Shown: positions 49,001 to 61,625 of the stretch, piece by piece
How the letters are laid out: every line of letters starts with the position of its first letter
Numbering within the stretch: position 1 is the stretch's first letter
NCBI GenBank assembly: GCA_003342895.1
Contig: PTFA01000274.1
Location: 342,110-406,109, forward strand
DNA: 64,000 nucleotides
Reading direction: 5' to 3'
Source: Casuarius casuarius
Taxonomy: Eukaryota > Chordata > Aves > Casuariiformes > Casuariidae
Position numbers and translations under genes: made by a program
The notes under the pieces: generated by a model
Database searches by the model: none
What the model saw: only the letters and a program-made list of their open reading frames with translations
What the model was told of the DNA's origin: nothing

Positions 49001-49706
49001 TCAATTAGAAAGTACCTCTTGCCACCATGTACTGACTCAGTCTGTCTCCTGCAGTATGAATCTCTAAAGGATGCTTCAGTAGGCCATCTGGAAAAGTTCC
49101 ATTTCATCTTCAACTTAGTTATACAAAGAAAAAGCCTAGCATCATAAATGGAGTTTCATGACATTACATGACTTCCGTTATTCAGAATCTAACTGACATT
49201 CCAGGGACAGTCTTTTAAATCCAGCCATGGGGGAGGGTGAGGAGGAGACAATCACTCAAAGCCTAAATCATTTTCGTAACATAGTTATGAACAAAAAATA
49301 ATATGAAAGGGTGTTAANAGAGTCCCAGATTTTATTTATTATTCTGTTATTTAACACAAGTAATTTGATTTTCCTAACATGCCCAGTAAGGAACAAGAGA
49401 GACCAGCCTATTGTTATAGTTATGTTTTCTCTTTAATCACAACACACTTAAACGAATAATACCGCAGAATCACATCACTGTAATATCTGATCTCGTCACA
49501 AGCCCAAAATTGTTAAACTCACTGTTGAAAAAAATGTCAGTCAAAACCTTAAGTAAAAAAATTTATTATTTAATCATCAAAAGCTTTAAAGCAGTGGCTA
49601 TTTTTCCACTTTTAAAAATAATTTAGAGGCTATTTCCAAACTTTTCCTTGTAAGCATATGCCTTAAAAAGGTCAAAGGAGTAACATCCATTTTCCATATA
49701 ACGTGT
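46090..49706. other. Gene-free interval
   Basis: No repeat body or exon is recognised other than the short (CT)n run. Short frames at 46477-47440 are of chance size. Confidence 0.55.
46770..46784 (+). repeat. (CT)n microsatellite
   Basis: TCTCTCTCTCTCTCT run of seven units. Simple repeat. Confidence 0.9.
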
Positions 49707-49879
49707 CAGCAATTCCCAAACTTTTTATATCACAGATATCTGGCAATCCTCCACACACCACTTCTTGTTCATCCTTCATCATTTTTAAAACTTTAAATTT
49801 AAAGTACCATAAGGGCAGCCTGCTTATACAAATTCCCTGTCATGACTTGCTGACTGCCACAGTGTGAGAACCAATTCAG
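49707..49879. repeat. Possible hAT-type terminal-inverted-repeat relic
   Basis: The left end CAGCAATTCCCAAACTTTTT and the reverse complement of the right end, CTGAATTGGTTCTCACACTG, both resemble the hAT terminus CAGTGGTTCTCAAACTTTTT. They face each other about 173 bp apart, a normal size for a nonautonomous hAT. Internal sequence is not diagnostic and no target-site duplication can be seen, so this is less certain than the 45957 element. Confidence 0.4.
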
Positions 49880-52800
49880 CTATATCCATAAGCAGACATC
49901 CAAGTCTAAGCCTTGATTTTATTCAATCTGCAGGTACCACAACAGTAGGTTATGCCAGATAACTAAAACATCATCTTCAGAAAATCAGTGTTCAGGGGTA
50001 TCTCAAATGAAAAAAGCCCAGGAAAGATCACATAGGCAATGATCAAATCCGCTTGCATTTATCATTATGGAGCTTGATCCTCTTCTACATCATCCTGGTA
50101 CAAAAGCAGTACAAAAAGAATTAACTGTTTCATAAAAGTCACTAACATATACTTGCTAGTCCCATTACCCTTCACCAGAGGTAGAAAGATGACTTCTGTA
50201 TAACTGAGAAGCAAGTATAACAGAAGAGCAGATGATCTGGCATGAAGGGAAAAGTAAGAGATAAGAGAATATACTTTATACATTTGCAGGTTACCTAACA
50301 ATCCCATAGTCACAGAAGTAGAAGTAACCACGTAGTATGAAATTCCACTATCTAAAAACGTTGGAACGGCTAAGTGAGATATGAGCATGGAACAGACAGA
50401 AAATATATTTCACTCCTTCTCCATTAGCAGTGATGAAACGGAAAGTACACACAGAGATGCCCAAACTCGTTCAGGTGCTGAACACAGCTTTTTAGGGAGA
50501 CCTCTGCAGATACCTCCTTCCTTCCAACAGTAGCTAATGTAGCTACCATTTCAAGTGATCACATTAGTTAATTCAGCCTGGCCTGAATATCTTCTGCATA
50601 TTATCGCTCTGGGCAATGAAGACACTACTCCAGCAAGCAAAAAATTAAGAGCAGCAATATTTTGTGTTAATAAAACTAAAACCTTCTCATTTTAATTTGC
50701 ATATATTTGATCTTAATTACAACGTTATGTTTCTTTCAAGTAAGGGTTTTAACATATAAATACTATAATATAAAAATAAAATAATTTATAACGTCATTCC
50801 CAAAATCAAAAGTAAAAATGTTTTGATCTTTCAGGGAAAACATTGAATAGCAGAGCTGCAGAAAACTTTCAATTTTCTGCACCAGATAGAAGAATCAGAA
50901 TTTAATACTGCATTATTAATACACTGAAAGTCACACTTTGACACAACCATATGCTATATGCTCCACTGGATATCCAGCAAACACACTAAGCCATGCCTTT
51001 CAATCAGAGTGTAGAAATGCATTTGACTGAAATGAAGGGAGGACATTACATGTCTGTGTGTTTGTATATGACGAATTAGATGTGACAAGTTTTACAAAAG
51101 CTTTTTTAAACTACTATTCAAATAACCAAGACCCAGTTACATAATGAAATTGCTCTTGTGATAAAGAATTAAAAATGATATTCAGTGTTTGAGGCTGTCT
51201 CAAGGAGGTCTCTTGCACAAAATTATCTAGTAAACATCAACTATTACATATTATATTAAATTCATGATTTTATTTTTCCACTTTTCAGTTTTCAAAGATC
51301 CACCCCCAATGTCATTTTACTAAACAAAGTCCTTTTGTGTTCAAACTGTTCTAAAAAGGGTTAGCAACACAACTATACCTCAGGTAAAATTGGCTCACGC
51401 TACTCAAACTCATATTGCATGTGACCTTTTCCATCTTTCCAGTCTGATTTATTTTTGGACACTTGCAGATCATGTAGGATTTGNAGGCATTAGAGGGTGA
51501 ATGATCAGNATAAATGTTGATCACAGAGAAGAACAGATCCATACTTCTAAAGAGAGCAAATATCTATCTCATAATGGAAACAAATGTGACAAATCTAAAA
51601 CAGCTAAAGCAAAGCTGANGCACCTCCTTTCCATTCCACATATAATTTCTCTTAGAGTAACTAGAATACGTTTGCAAGGATTTGTTTGCTTTCTCAAGTT
51701 CTAACATTTAAAAAAGTACTGACAGTTCTTCCAATCTTTATAAGATTTTTTAAGGGAAACAAAACATGGATCTGGCATTACTGAATCTTGCAGTCTTGAC
51801 ACACAGTATTTTTTTATTGGATATTAAGATATAGTGACGACTAATAAAAGCCAATCTCTTCAAATTGAACAAAGACAAGTAAGAGAAATAACTGCAATTT
51901 ATTGTCTGGTAGATGAAAAAGATTTGCCTTGTGACTTCTTCTATCCAAAAAGCACCATCTTCCACACACGTTTCAGCACTCAGCTATTCAAATGAATCTG
52001 ACTCAGCTGACTTGCGGCAGGGACACTTGAAATTCTATACCAGTATTATGCTAAACGTCACTGTGAAAGACTACTGTCCAACAGTTGCAGACAGAAAGTT
52101 TAAGCATCAACATTATTTGTTCTATTTCCAGCAAACTCTCCTAGTCGCATTCCTTTAAATCCTCTGTGGTATTTGAATAGCAAAGTGTAGCAATGACGTG
52201 GATCTGTCTGTTGAGCTTTAGGCAACTTTTTACATTTCTCTGTGCTAATATGTTCCCATTTCTGGAAAAATTAAAAAAAATTGCCTAACTTGCCTGTTAA
52301 TCCCCACTGAGCTGTACAAAATGAGTTTCAATCTTCATGTAAACAACGGGAGGATGGTTTTTGATTCACACCTTTTTTACTTTGATCAATCAGCTTTTTC
52401 TGCTTAAAAATTGCTTCACTGAAAGAAATCCCAGCTGGCTCCTAACACTTACCGTGGCATCACTGAAACAGAAAATATTGTACCTGAACTCCCACATATA
52501 GTTGCTCATGAGAAAACCTTTGTGAATTAAAAAAACATAAAAGAAAAACGCAAAAGAAAACCTACTTTCTTCCTCTTCTGACGAATACCAAAGACAAAGC
52601 CTTGTCTCTCACGATTCTGCATAGGGAGCTGGTCATACAGGTAACTTGCTCAGTTCAGCCTTGTCCTCAGCAGAAGGGCTGTACCACAGGTCCCCTTCCA
52701 AAGCAGGAGGGCCTACAATTTTCACCTACAACGCATTTGGTATATCCAGCCATCAACAGGTGTTGCCTCATTAACACTTCAGATGAAAAGAGCCCTCATT

Positions 52801-53689
52801 TCAAACAACTTGCCTATTCTGTGATGCCATTATGTAGAAGCAAATGAATGGGGCCTGGTTTGTTCAGCAAGTAGTGATGGCTAAAGGTAGGCATCTTTCC
52901 CCACATTCTTTCTGTAACTAACTGTGGGCAATGAGTAAACAAAACACAGCTTAAGAATAAAGAAGTTGCTCATCCGTCTAGGAAGAAATGAAAGATGAAT
53001 GGGAAAATCTATGCATAAAATTCATAAAATTCATTATTCTGAAGAATCAACCTGTAAAATAATTTAGTATTAAACAGTAAGGATAAAGAACAATGGTGAA
53101 ATTTTCAGTAGTGCATTCAAGTCTTAAGATCTTTCAACAATACAAAGTGGTAATAGTCAAAGCCATACAGCTGTAACTACTCTATAGTGAAGTAATTATA
53201 CAGATATAGTTAATCCTGCAAAAAAATAAATAGTATTTGTACAACTGTAGCAAGACTAAGGCATACTGATACTACTTTCTTTCTTTTTTTAAAAAAAAAA
53301 TCATATCACTGGTACCTACAACAGTGCTGATACACACACAGACTTTAATCAGTATTCTTACATCACTTGGGCCTTGGGCTCTTTTGGAAACCTTTTCAGG
53401 GCATTTCTTGGAACCAGTTTCAGATTTATTTATGTGTTCGTACAAATTTCTGTGTTATGAACTATNAGCATGCTGTAATCACTCTTGAAAGATTGCACTG
53501 CGCATTCCATACAATGATCAAATTCTTGTCTCAGGCCATATAACAAGGCCATAGACATTACTACAAAAATGAAGATGCTGCTAATTCAGAGCCTTATCCA
53601 AGAGCCCTATTGGTGGAGTCCTTGAGTGTATGCTTTCTCAAAGCCCATGGCGCTGAATTTAGAATCATGAGAAATTAGAACCAGTAGAT
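49880..53689. other. Gene-free AT-rich interval
   Basis: The part from about 50640 to 50860 is especially AT-rich. A 107-codon minus-strand frame at 50065-50388 is predicted-hydrophobic in parts but has no signal or domain I can defend. A TTTTTTTAAAAAAAAAA junction lies at about 53284-53300. No feature is supported. Confidence 0.55.
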
Positions 53690-53785
53690 TTAATGGTGTC
53701 CAAGGGACTTNGGCTTCCACTAAGTTTCAACCTAACTTAGTTATCTAAGATACCATTGAACTTTTGAAAATACTACCATAAACAA
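53690..53785 (+). repeat. Fragment of TAGGTGCCTAA-type amniote repeat
   Basis: GGGACTTNGGCTTCCACTAA, CTAACTTAGTTATCTAAGAT and CCATTGAACTTTTGAAAATACTACC follow the dispersed pattern GGGACTTAGGCTCCTAAGT...ACTTAGATGCCTTTGAAAATCCTACC. The last motif is well preserved. Confidence 0.5.
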
Positions 53786-55015
53786 GATACTAGGTAAGTT
53801 ACAGTACAACTGAAAACCAGAAGACAGAATGAAGTATTTTACAGAGTGTTTTTGCTTCCTCTTTTTTAAATAGTGCTTGTCAGACTATACGGGATAGTGG
53901 TAACCATGTATTAAAATCTACCAAGTAGTCCCCAAATTATCCAGGAGAGTTTTACTCATAAGAATCCCATGAAGTACACAGTCTCCCATGCATCTGTTCA
54001 TGACACTAGAAAAACTCAAATCATTTGTGATCCTCTCACTGCCTCCCGAATGCACTGATGAGCTACGAGAATGTCTCTCTATTGAGTAACAATAAGCCTA
54101 CAGGAATGGTTTTCTGAAAGGTCCCTTTGTTAATATTTTGCTTTAAGTTTACTACTTAGAATTTCAATTTAAGAAATAAAACTGTGTAAAATTGACTAAA
54201 AATGAAAAAGTTGAAAGAGCCAGAATAAAAAAAATAATACTGCCGCTATAAATGCTGTATAACAAATAAATGCTATTCCATATGCCACAAGATTGNTCAT
54301 GTCAGGCATTTTGTGCAGAGGTTATAGATAGAATAGATCTATAGCTAAAGACAAACATGCCTTGGGACCCATTGATTTTCATATAAAGACTGGCTGAAGG
54401 TTCACGAGGACTATCAAGTACACACAGATGCATACGCACACACACAAATGCTCCTCCTGAGAGCAACACTGATTGTCAAATAGGCTAACACAAAAGCAGA
54501 AATTCTGCCTCCCTGAATATTATACACTATGAAAGAGAGAAAGAGTGAGCAAGATGTCTTAAACACTTTGTGAAACAGATTTCAGACAATACGTCCTTTT
54601 CTTATAGAAACATACAAATTAATATTATCGTTCAATAGATGTAAATAATTCAGAAAAAAATACTGACCCACCTGTATTCATCATTTTCTAGACCTAATCT
54701 GTAAACCCAATTGTTCAATTTGAGATTTTTCCCCCGATTTTGTCTTTGATCAAATAAAAATGTCTGGGCAGGGCAGAGGGACGGAAGAATGGAGTGCGCA
54801 TTGGTATATTTTCATTCATGCACACAAGCAGAATGGGCATAAACTCANGGGAGGTCTACTGGTACAACAGTTGAAGCTCTAGCTTTGCAGATTCTAGAAG
54901 AGCTGATAAATTTCGGATAAGCCTTGGGTGCTTAACTGAATAAAATCCTCTGGCGGTTCTAACAACAGGATATGGACTAGCTCTTATATTCACTTCTTAT
55001 GGAACTATACCTGCT

Positions 55016-55031
55016 ACACACACGTGTGTGT
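55016..55031. repeat. Perfect 16-bp palindrome ACACACACGTGTGTGT
   Basis: The palindrome is embedded in a 20-nt alternating purine-pyrimidine run (55015-55034) and includes a CACGTG E-box at its centre. It is followed by further CACA/TGTG motifs up to about 55060. Confidence 0.9.
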
Positions 55032-55800
55032 GTGGCACACATGTCTATATGTGTGTTTGATGAAAAACTGAAACATGGTTTCTCTCTCTTCCCAGTCAAA
55101 AAAACTATTCAGTCTCAAAACAAAAGCATTTTCTTAGGGAAAAGATCTTCCTTAGGCTCTCACTGCAAGGCAAAAATGAAACAAAACTAAAAAACCCACC
55201 TACAGGAAGCTTATGGAAATAGTTAAATTAAAAATGTATTCCCTTTGACATATTCAACGCAAATCCCTTTTGAAAGCTTTCCTATTTGTGTCCAATGCAA
55301 TGGTCAAAACATGAACATTGGTATTCCTTCACCAACAGCAAAACAAGGGCAGAAAGTAACCCAGTTCCCTTCACCTCTTCTGAACTTGAGCTCATTCCTA
55401 GCTTCTACAGAGATGTATTGCAGTACCTTTCCTCCCCAGAATGAGCTCAGAGAAGACTGTTTAATGTTCTTCAGTGGCAACAATCATGGTGTATACCACC
55501 TTTCATCACGATAGTTCATCATAGCTTCAGCTGTTCTCTCCCAAGAAAAGGATGGTAACAATCTGAAGTGCATCAAAAATTGATTCTTATAGAGGACAGT
55601 TCTCCCAGCACCTACACTGAAAAAGCTGCAGATCTAGACTACGCTGTTTTATTAATTTTGTTATGGCAGGTCCTAGATGATTAACTGTAACAGAGATTAG
55701 GGTCTCTGCATTAGGTACTATGTATATGTGTCTACACAGCCAAAAGATCTCTGGCTGAAAGACAGACAATCTAAATAATCTAAAGCGAAAAAACTATTTG

Positions 55801-55850
55801 GGGAAAGAAGCAAAGCACAAACTGATTTGCCTGAGGTCACATTGCTTCCT
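55801..55850 (-). repeat. Possible MIR fragment
   Basis: GCAAAGCACAAACTGATTTG followed by CCTGAGGTCACATTGC resembles MIR reverse complement GAGGCACAGAGAGGTTAAGTGACTTGCCCAAGGTCACACAGC with a deletion. Confidence 0.45.
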
Positions 55851-56171
55851 CTCACAAACTCCTCCTGCCCCTGAGCCCCAAAGGTACAAATGTTCCTTTA
55901 TTGCTGGAGTTATCGTGGAAACGTTCCTATAAACATGGAAAACATCTGACTCAGCAATGATAATCCAACTAAAATATTGAAGATGCAAATAGACTAAAGT
56001 AATATTTTACAACGGTTATATTTATCATTTACCAATCTTAGAAAGATGTATTTTTTTGTAACTATCAGTTTCAAAGGACTGATCCATCAGGATTTTTCTA
56101 CCTGGCTAACTCTGAACTAATCTTTTGACAACTACTGTAAACAGGAATTACTAAACTTGGTAAGACAAGAG

Positions 56172-56245
56172 CTCAGTCTAGCCCACCGTCTCCAGCCATT
56201 CCCATTCTGTCTCCAACAGCTAGCAAAAAGCATACAGAGAATGGT
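56172..56245 (-). repeat. Short CR1 fragment, minus strand
   Basis: CAGTCTAGCCCACCGTCTCC, CATTCTGTCTCCAACAGCTA and AGCATACAGAGAATGG resemble the segment TCTAGCCCAGTATCCTGTCTCTGACAGTGGCCA...AGATGCTTCAGAGGGAATG in reverse-oriented CR1, the same segment as at about 27733 in the longer copy. Confidence 0.5.
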
Positions 56246-57854
56246 AATTTTTCTACAATAGCCTACTCATTTCCACTAATTACTGTTTTAGGGACTGAGC
56301 CATAGGTGGCCACTAGAGCTCTGTGTTAAGTAACCAGTGAGAGTATCTACATATTTGGGTCTGATCTGAATTGCCTGATTCTGCTAAACCAGCTCACACT
56401 GATCACTGAACCTGGATGCACCAAGCTGCCTTCCAAAATGTGTTTTCCCCAGAAACCCAAATATTTCTTGTTCCTGTCCCTACCCTTCCATTTTTACAGA
56501 GCATTTCTGTAACTACCAGCCCATCACTTTCCCTAGAAGGAAAAGGGCAGCAGCAAATCACCCTTCCTATATTCAAAACGCAGTCCTCTCCTGTGGCCTG
56601 TCACCTCACAATGGAGCTGCCTAAGAACTTTTCAATAGGAAGCATTCTTTCACACGGAAGAAAAGCCAATTCATTGAAACAGAAATATCTTGCTGAAACT
56701 CTTTCAACTTTAGGGTAGAACTCCCTGTCAAAATCAGAGACAGATCAAGTCTCAACTCAGTGGTCGGAGGGTGTATAAAAAAATCCAGATTGAAATCCAT
56801 TTTCAAAACAAGGCAGGGCAGGAACTTTTTAGCTCTTGCACAGAACTGAAAGATCATGGAGTAAATCTGCAGTGAAACTCCTTCCTCTCCCCAGCACCAC
56901 TGGTGAAGGCATTTTTACACTCTGCTCAGACTGGTAAAAGAAAAATCAGTGTAAATCAAAATCCATAAGATGGGCTTCTAAAGCTCAGCTTTAAAGAAAC
57001 TGGAAGGCGTAAGTGGTATCTGCAGATTGACAATTGGAAATCATACAGCTAAATATGCTTTAACTCTCATGCACTCTGTACTTTGAGGACAAAGAGACTG
57101 ATAAGTATTTTTGCTGGCCTCCACATCAGGTGGATCTCTCATCAAAAAGCAACAGTCATAAAACATGCAATGAATTTTCAATGAGATTTTTTTGAATGTG
57201 AAGTTATCCTAGTATTATTTAAAAAGCTAAATTTGCTATGAAATTACAAAACAGGTTCCTAAAGGGACCTATCTACTGAAACTGCAGCCTTCCCATTCCA
57301 ACAAATTGGGAAGTAGCCAAACTGAAGGAAAGAATATGTCTTACCTTCCGTGATATTCAAATTATACTGAGTAAATGCATCACTTTCANGTATTTGTTTG
57401 CACCTGCCATGTTGTTTTCCTCAGAAACAGTCTAACATTCTAATTCACAGGGGTTCCTAAACTTTGCCTGATAAGCAATGATGGTGGCAGCCTAGCATTG
57501 CATTAGGATTAGATTCTGATCCTACACAAACAGAAAGTTCAGAGTCTAAACTGTACAAGCGGAGCGCCTGTTGCCATCAGTAAGAGTAATACCTACGTCT
57601 ATGTAATTCAACTGAACTCAGCGACTTCCAAGGGCCTATTTAATGAAAGTGAGTATGTTACCATGCAAAATATTTCTTTGTGGGGGGTCCCAATCAAGTG
57701 GCAAAGTAACACAGAGCATTTAGCCCAGAAAGGAGCACGTACTGTATAGCTTTCTCTCTTTTTTTCCTAATTCCAATCATAGCTGGAAAAACTTTTAATT
57801 GCAGACACACTGAAACTGCACTAGAATAAAATGCTAGGAAGACAAAGAACTGCT

Positions 57855-57995
57855 ATCATTGGAGACTTCCAAGAACACACACAAAAGAACTGTTAGGAAT
57901 AGCACATGGATATCATTGTTGCCTCAGGGCAGGGAGGTGGGCTGAATGATTTCACAGGTCCCACCAGTTCTATCTTCCATGATTTTGTAACCATA
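57855..57995 (+). repeat. CR1 LINE 3' terminal fragment
   Basis: ATTGGAGACTTCCAAGAACA, then GGGCAGGGAGGTGGGCTGAA, TGATTTCACAGGTCCCACCA and GTTCTATCTTCCATGATTTTG follow the CR1 terminus (TTTCAAGA...GGGGTTGGACTAGATGATCTCCAGAGGTCCCTTCCAACC...TTCTATGATTCTGTG). The orientation is plus and the terminal ATTCTGTG unit survives as ATGATTTTGTA. Confidence 0.75.
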
Positions 57996-59976
57996 TAATC
58001 TGCATAATTTCCTTAAAGATGTATACCAAAGGATAGTCTATGTTGTAAATGGAGGTGGTAAATAAGCTATCATCTTTTCTTTAAAGTGATCAAGGCATAG
58101 CTGCAACAGAAGCAGGGAAAGCTGCACCAGCATTATCTATTCTGTAGCCCAGCTGAGGATTTTGCAGCAAGACGACTTAGGTTCCTTCTGCAACTTGACA
58201 TCCTTTTATAAGCTCCATTAATAATTTGAACTCTGAAAGCCTGTCCTAAATTTTCCCTCACTGAAGTATATACTTCATTGACTATGTAATGATGCTACTA
58301 CACAGTGATGCATGTGACATATTTAAATGACAATCGAATGACAATATAAAAAAGTTTGAGATGGCTCTGTCACAGTTTTCCCTTTCCTGTGTTGTGCCAT
58401 AATGGCTCATTAAAGTGGTGACATTTGCACTTGCATTTTTCAGCTGAAGCTGATATAAAAATGAATTATTCATATAACGCATACTATAGGATACACAAAG
58501 CATTGTAAAACAAATGTTGACACTTCCTCCGAAGTTACTACTTTAACTGTTTCAAAGGGAAAGTAAAAGCCCTATCGATTCAGAAACTGAAAATGATACG
58601 AGGATGGCTGGACCTTAATTACAGATACAGGAGTATTTCTAGGATATCTCAGGCCAAATCTAGTTATAAGATAGACAAGTGTAATGCCCATTGCTCTGGA
58701 AGGTGCTGAAAACCTGGGCATAGGATCAATGAATATGCATCTTAGATAATACAATCTACAGGCATTTAAGATTTTTTTCAAGCTATCTGGGCACTGTGGA
58801 ATGTATTCAAAAGCACCTAGGATATGTATCACAACTCCATTAAGATCTGCGCTGGTAGGTACCTAATGCTCTACTTTTGGTCACTAGACATTTCAATGAT
58901 GAGAAGTATTTGAAAATGCAGAGGGGGACAATGTTCAGTTCAACTTCCTCTTGAATTCCTGCCTTTCTATGGTGCTTAAAAATACTAGGCAATGACTGTA
59001 AAGCATTTGGTACTTATCCACTAAGTATGTTAAAAAGCACGAATACTTTCACTTAGCTTAGCATCAAGAAGACTGGATGAACCACTTTTCTTTACTTCTT
59101 CCCTTTTACACCTATGCACATGTTGTCTTTCATTTTACTGCCAGAAACTCCTGTCCTCCCAGTTTAGAAAGTGCTTATACATTATACAGACTATATTAAT
59201 AAACAAACATTGCCAAATACTTGAGTCAAGTAGTTCCCAGAAGATGGACTATGAATATGGCAATATGTTCACATAGTTGTAAGTCATAAACCCTCTATTA
59301 CAAAAGAACGCTATCAGTGTTCAGTACCTCTGTATCATATATTGGATAAATGTGATAGCAGTATGCACAGCATCTTTTCAGACAGGGTTCGGTGTGGGTG
59401 TGTGATATCCAAGATGACTATCTGCTGGCTTCCTTTTGACCAAGAATTTATACTGCCTCATAAGGCAGAGTCAGAAGAAAAAAATTTTTTTACTGATTTA
59501 ACTCTTATTGAAGAGATTCATAACAGAAATGAAATTAGTTGTGTTGGGGGGAAAAAAACCCAGTATTTTTGCTTATACAAAGAAATAACAAGGATGTGCA
59601 TGGAGAACATTCATTTCCTCCACAATATCACTTGTTCACTAAGCCAGGGTCTGATCCTGGCTGGCACAATGGAACTTCCACCATCTTCTACAGATGCAGT
59701 TCTACTTTGCTGCAGTTACGCTGAAAAGGCTATTTCTGCTTACCAAACAGTATAATAAATGCCCTGGAAGCTGAAGAGACAAAAAGGAGGAATGATTGGT
59801 ACATTACTAAATTATTGCTACATTATTTAATAGGTGGCATGGCCAGTATCTGCAGAAGTAGAAAACAGTATAAAGTAAGTCTGTCCATAATGGTCTTCCT
59901 CCAAACAAACTCTCCCTTGACGCTGTAAATCATGGCCCACAAGCATTCTCTGATAGTATTAAGCAAACATTCTAAA

Positions 59977-60007
59977 TTTTTTTTATTTTTTTATTTTNTT
60001 NTTTTTA
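59977..60007 (+). repeat. T-rich low-complexity tract
   Basis: Mostly T with scattered A, containing two ambiguous bases (59998 and 60001), which suggests base-calling difficulty in the homopolymers. Confidence 0.85.
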
Positions 60008-61524
60008 TCCTCCCTGCCCCCCGTTAAGATTTAAAAGTCTGGAAATGCACAGCTCTCCAGAGACAGTCATCCATACAGCTAAGCCCCAAAATCTATTTAG
60101 GACTTTCTTTGAACCTGGTGAGTTTTTAAGCCTTATCTGATGAGCATAATGATATTAAACTGTTTTTCATTACCCATGAAAAATGAACAAAAAGGATAAA
60201 GCTGCTAGCATCTAAGGCTATTTGAAAGGAATCAATAGTCTGAATCCCTTAGTATACCCTGCTCATAAAAAAAACATTTTTTTAAATGAAAAGAAATGGT
60301 TTGGACAAGAAAAACTAGTCTCACACAAAGTACCATTGCAAAAAAGCTATTCTCTAGAAAGAGATAAGATACAAGTACGGAACATACTGTTACAAGCATA
60401 CTTAGATGTGGGTATACATACATGTATGTGAGCATTATGCATTCATATATATACCGATGATCTGAAAGAACTAAATTTACAAAATTGGAGGAAGTTCAGA
60501 GTTAAATGCAAGTCCAGGTCACAACTCAAAGAAACATGGCAGAGCTAAAACATAGGACAGAACAGGATACAGTAAGCTTCAGGCATCACACTACACAAAA
60601 AGAAATTTCCTGTATCCACAGACCTCAAAAAGACCTTTAACATTAATTTTTCATGGATTTCTGTCTATTCATTCTGTTGCACTTTGCTAGGCAGACACAT
60701 AACGCTAAAATAAAATGCCTCAGAACAACGCATTACCAACTAAGATTCAGAGGCAGAGCTGACTGGGGCTTTTTTTTTTTTTGTCTAAAAATATTGATTT
60801 GTTGAAGCTGCAACTTTTCACAGGAATGCATCCATTTCAAGAAACATTCATCATGAAAGTTTATTCACACTTGACAAAAATTATGGTCAAAATGAGGGAG
60901 AATCTTTATAACAACAATAACCTACTTGTTAGACTACTTGCTGGGATATGTAAAGAAAACTGGCTCAAAAAAGTGCTCAACAAATCTTATTTTATATGTT
61001 ATTTGCCTAACTTCGGGCTTCAAGCACCAGCCTGGCCTGATTGAGAGAAGGGGTTAGATATTCTAGGAATTTTCTAGGCAATGCACTCACCTGTTCTGTG
61101 AGAATCTTAGCTTTTTTGAAATAGGTGCTTGTTTTTTACTGCAGAAATTCATAAAATTATTTCTCCTTTGACTCAGCATGGGGAAGAAAATGAAATCCTC
61201 CAATATTTTTTTTACCGAAAAAAGAAAGCAATTGTTTCTCTGCTCTAATCAGTGTTGTCAACTGCATTCTCACGTGGACCATGCTATGTATTCATCTCAT
61301 TTGCATGGAGAATGGATGTAGTCCAAGATGCAGTAAGGAAAAAAAATTAAAACTTTTGTCCATTACAAATCTTTGTCATTCGTAAATGGGTTACTGCATT
61401 ATCAGGTTAGAACTATTTCATCTCCAGTCTTTGAAAGACACGCTATAATACAGTGAATGATTAATATCATTCTTTTACTAAAGAGTTTGTACATGCAAAC
61501 TTAAGATACTCAAATCTAAGCCAT

Positions 61525-61625
61525 CTTAAAATAGAAGGGCCTAATCCACCTATGGTATAAGTAAGGATGATTCCTTTAAAACCAGTGAAGCTAAGCCAAT
61601 TTATGGCAACCAAGGACCAACCCTG
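61525..61625 (+). repeat. Copy of dispersed amniote palindromic repeat
   Basis: GAAGGGCCTAATCCACC, TGGTATAAGTAAGGATGATT, CCTTTAAAACCAGTGAAGCT and AAGCCAATTTATGG follow the two-arm pattern GGTGTAAATCAGGAGTAACTCC-ATTGAAGTCAATGGAGTTACACCAATTTACACC. Both arms can be traced, although each is diverged. Confidence 0.5.

Larger units (their letters stand above)
53786..57854. other. Gene-free interval
   Basis: Listed small repeats aside, this is unique sequence. A hAT-like terminus CAGGGGTTCCTAAACTTTGC at 57448-57467 has no detectable partner. A loose GACTTCAATGGG-class trace may lie at 57505-57655. Frames of 89 and 100 codons (55245-55514, 56416-56718) are not recognisable. Confidence 0.5.

Noticed and set aside
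59342..59755. Longest open frame, 137 codons, plus strand
   Set aside because: No recognisable domain, signal peptide or family resemblance; the length is within chance for six frames of 64 kb; no promoter or splice context.
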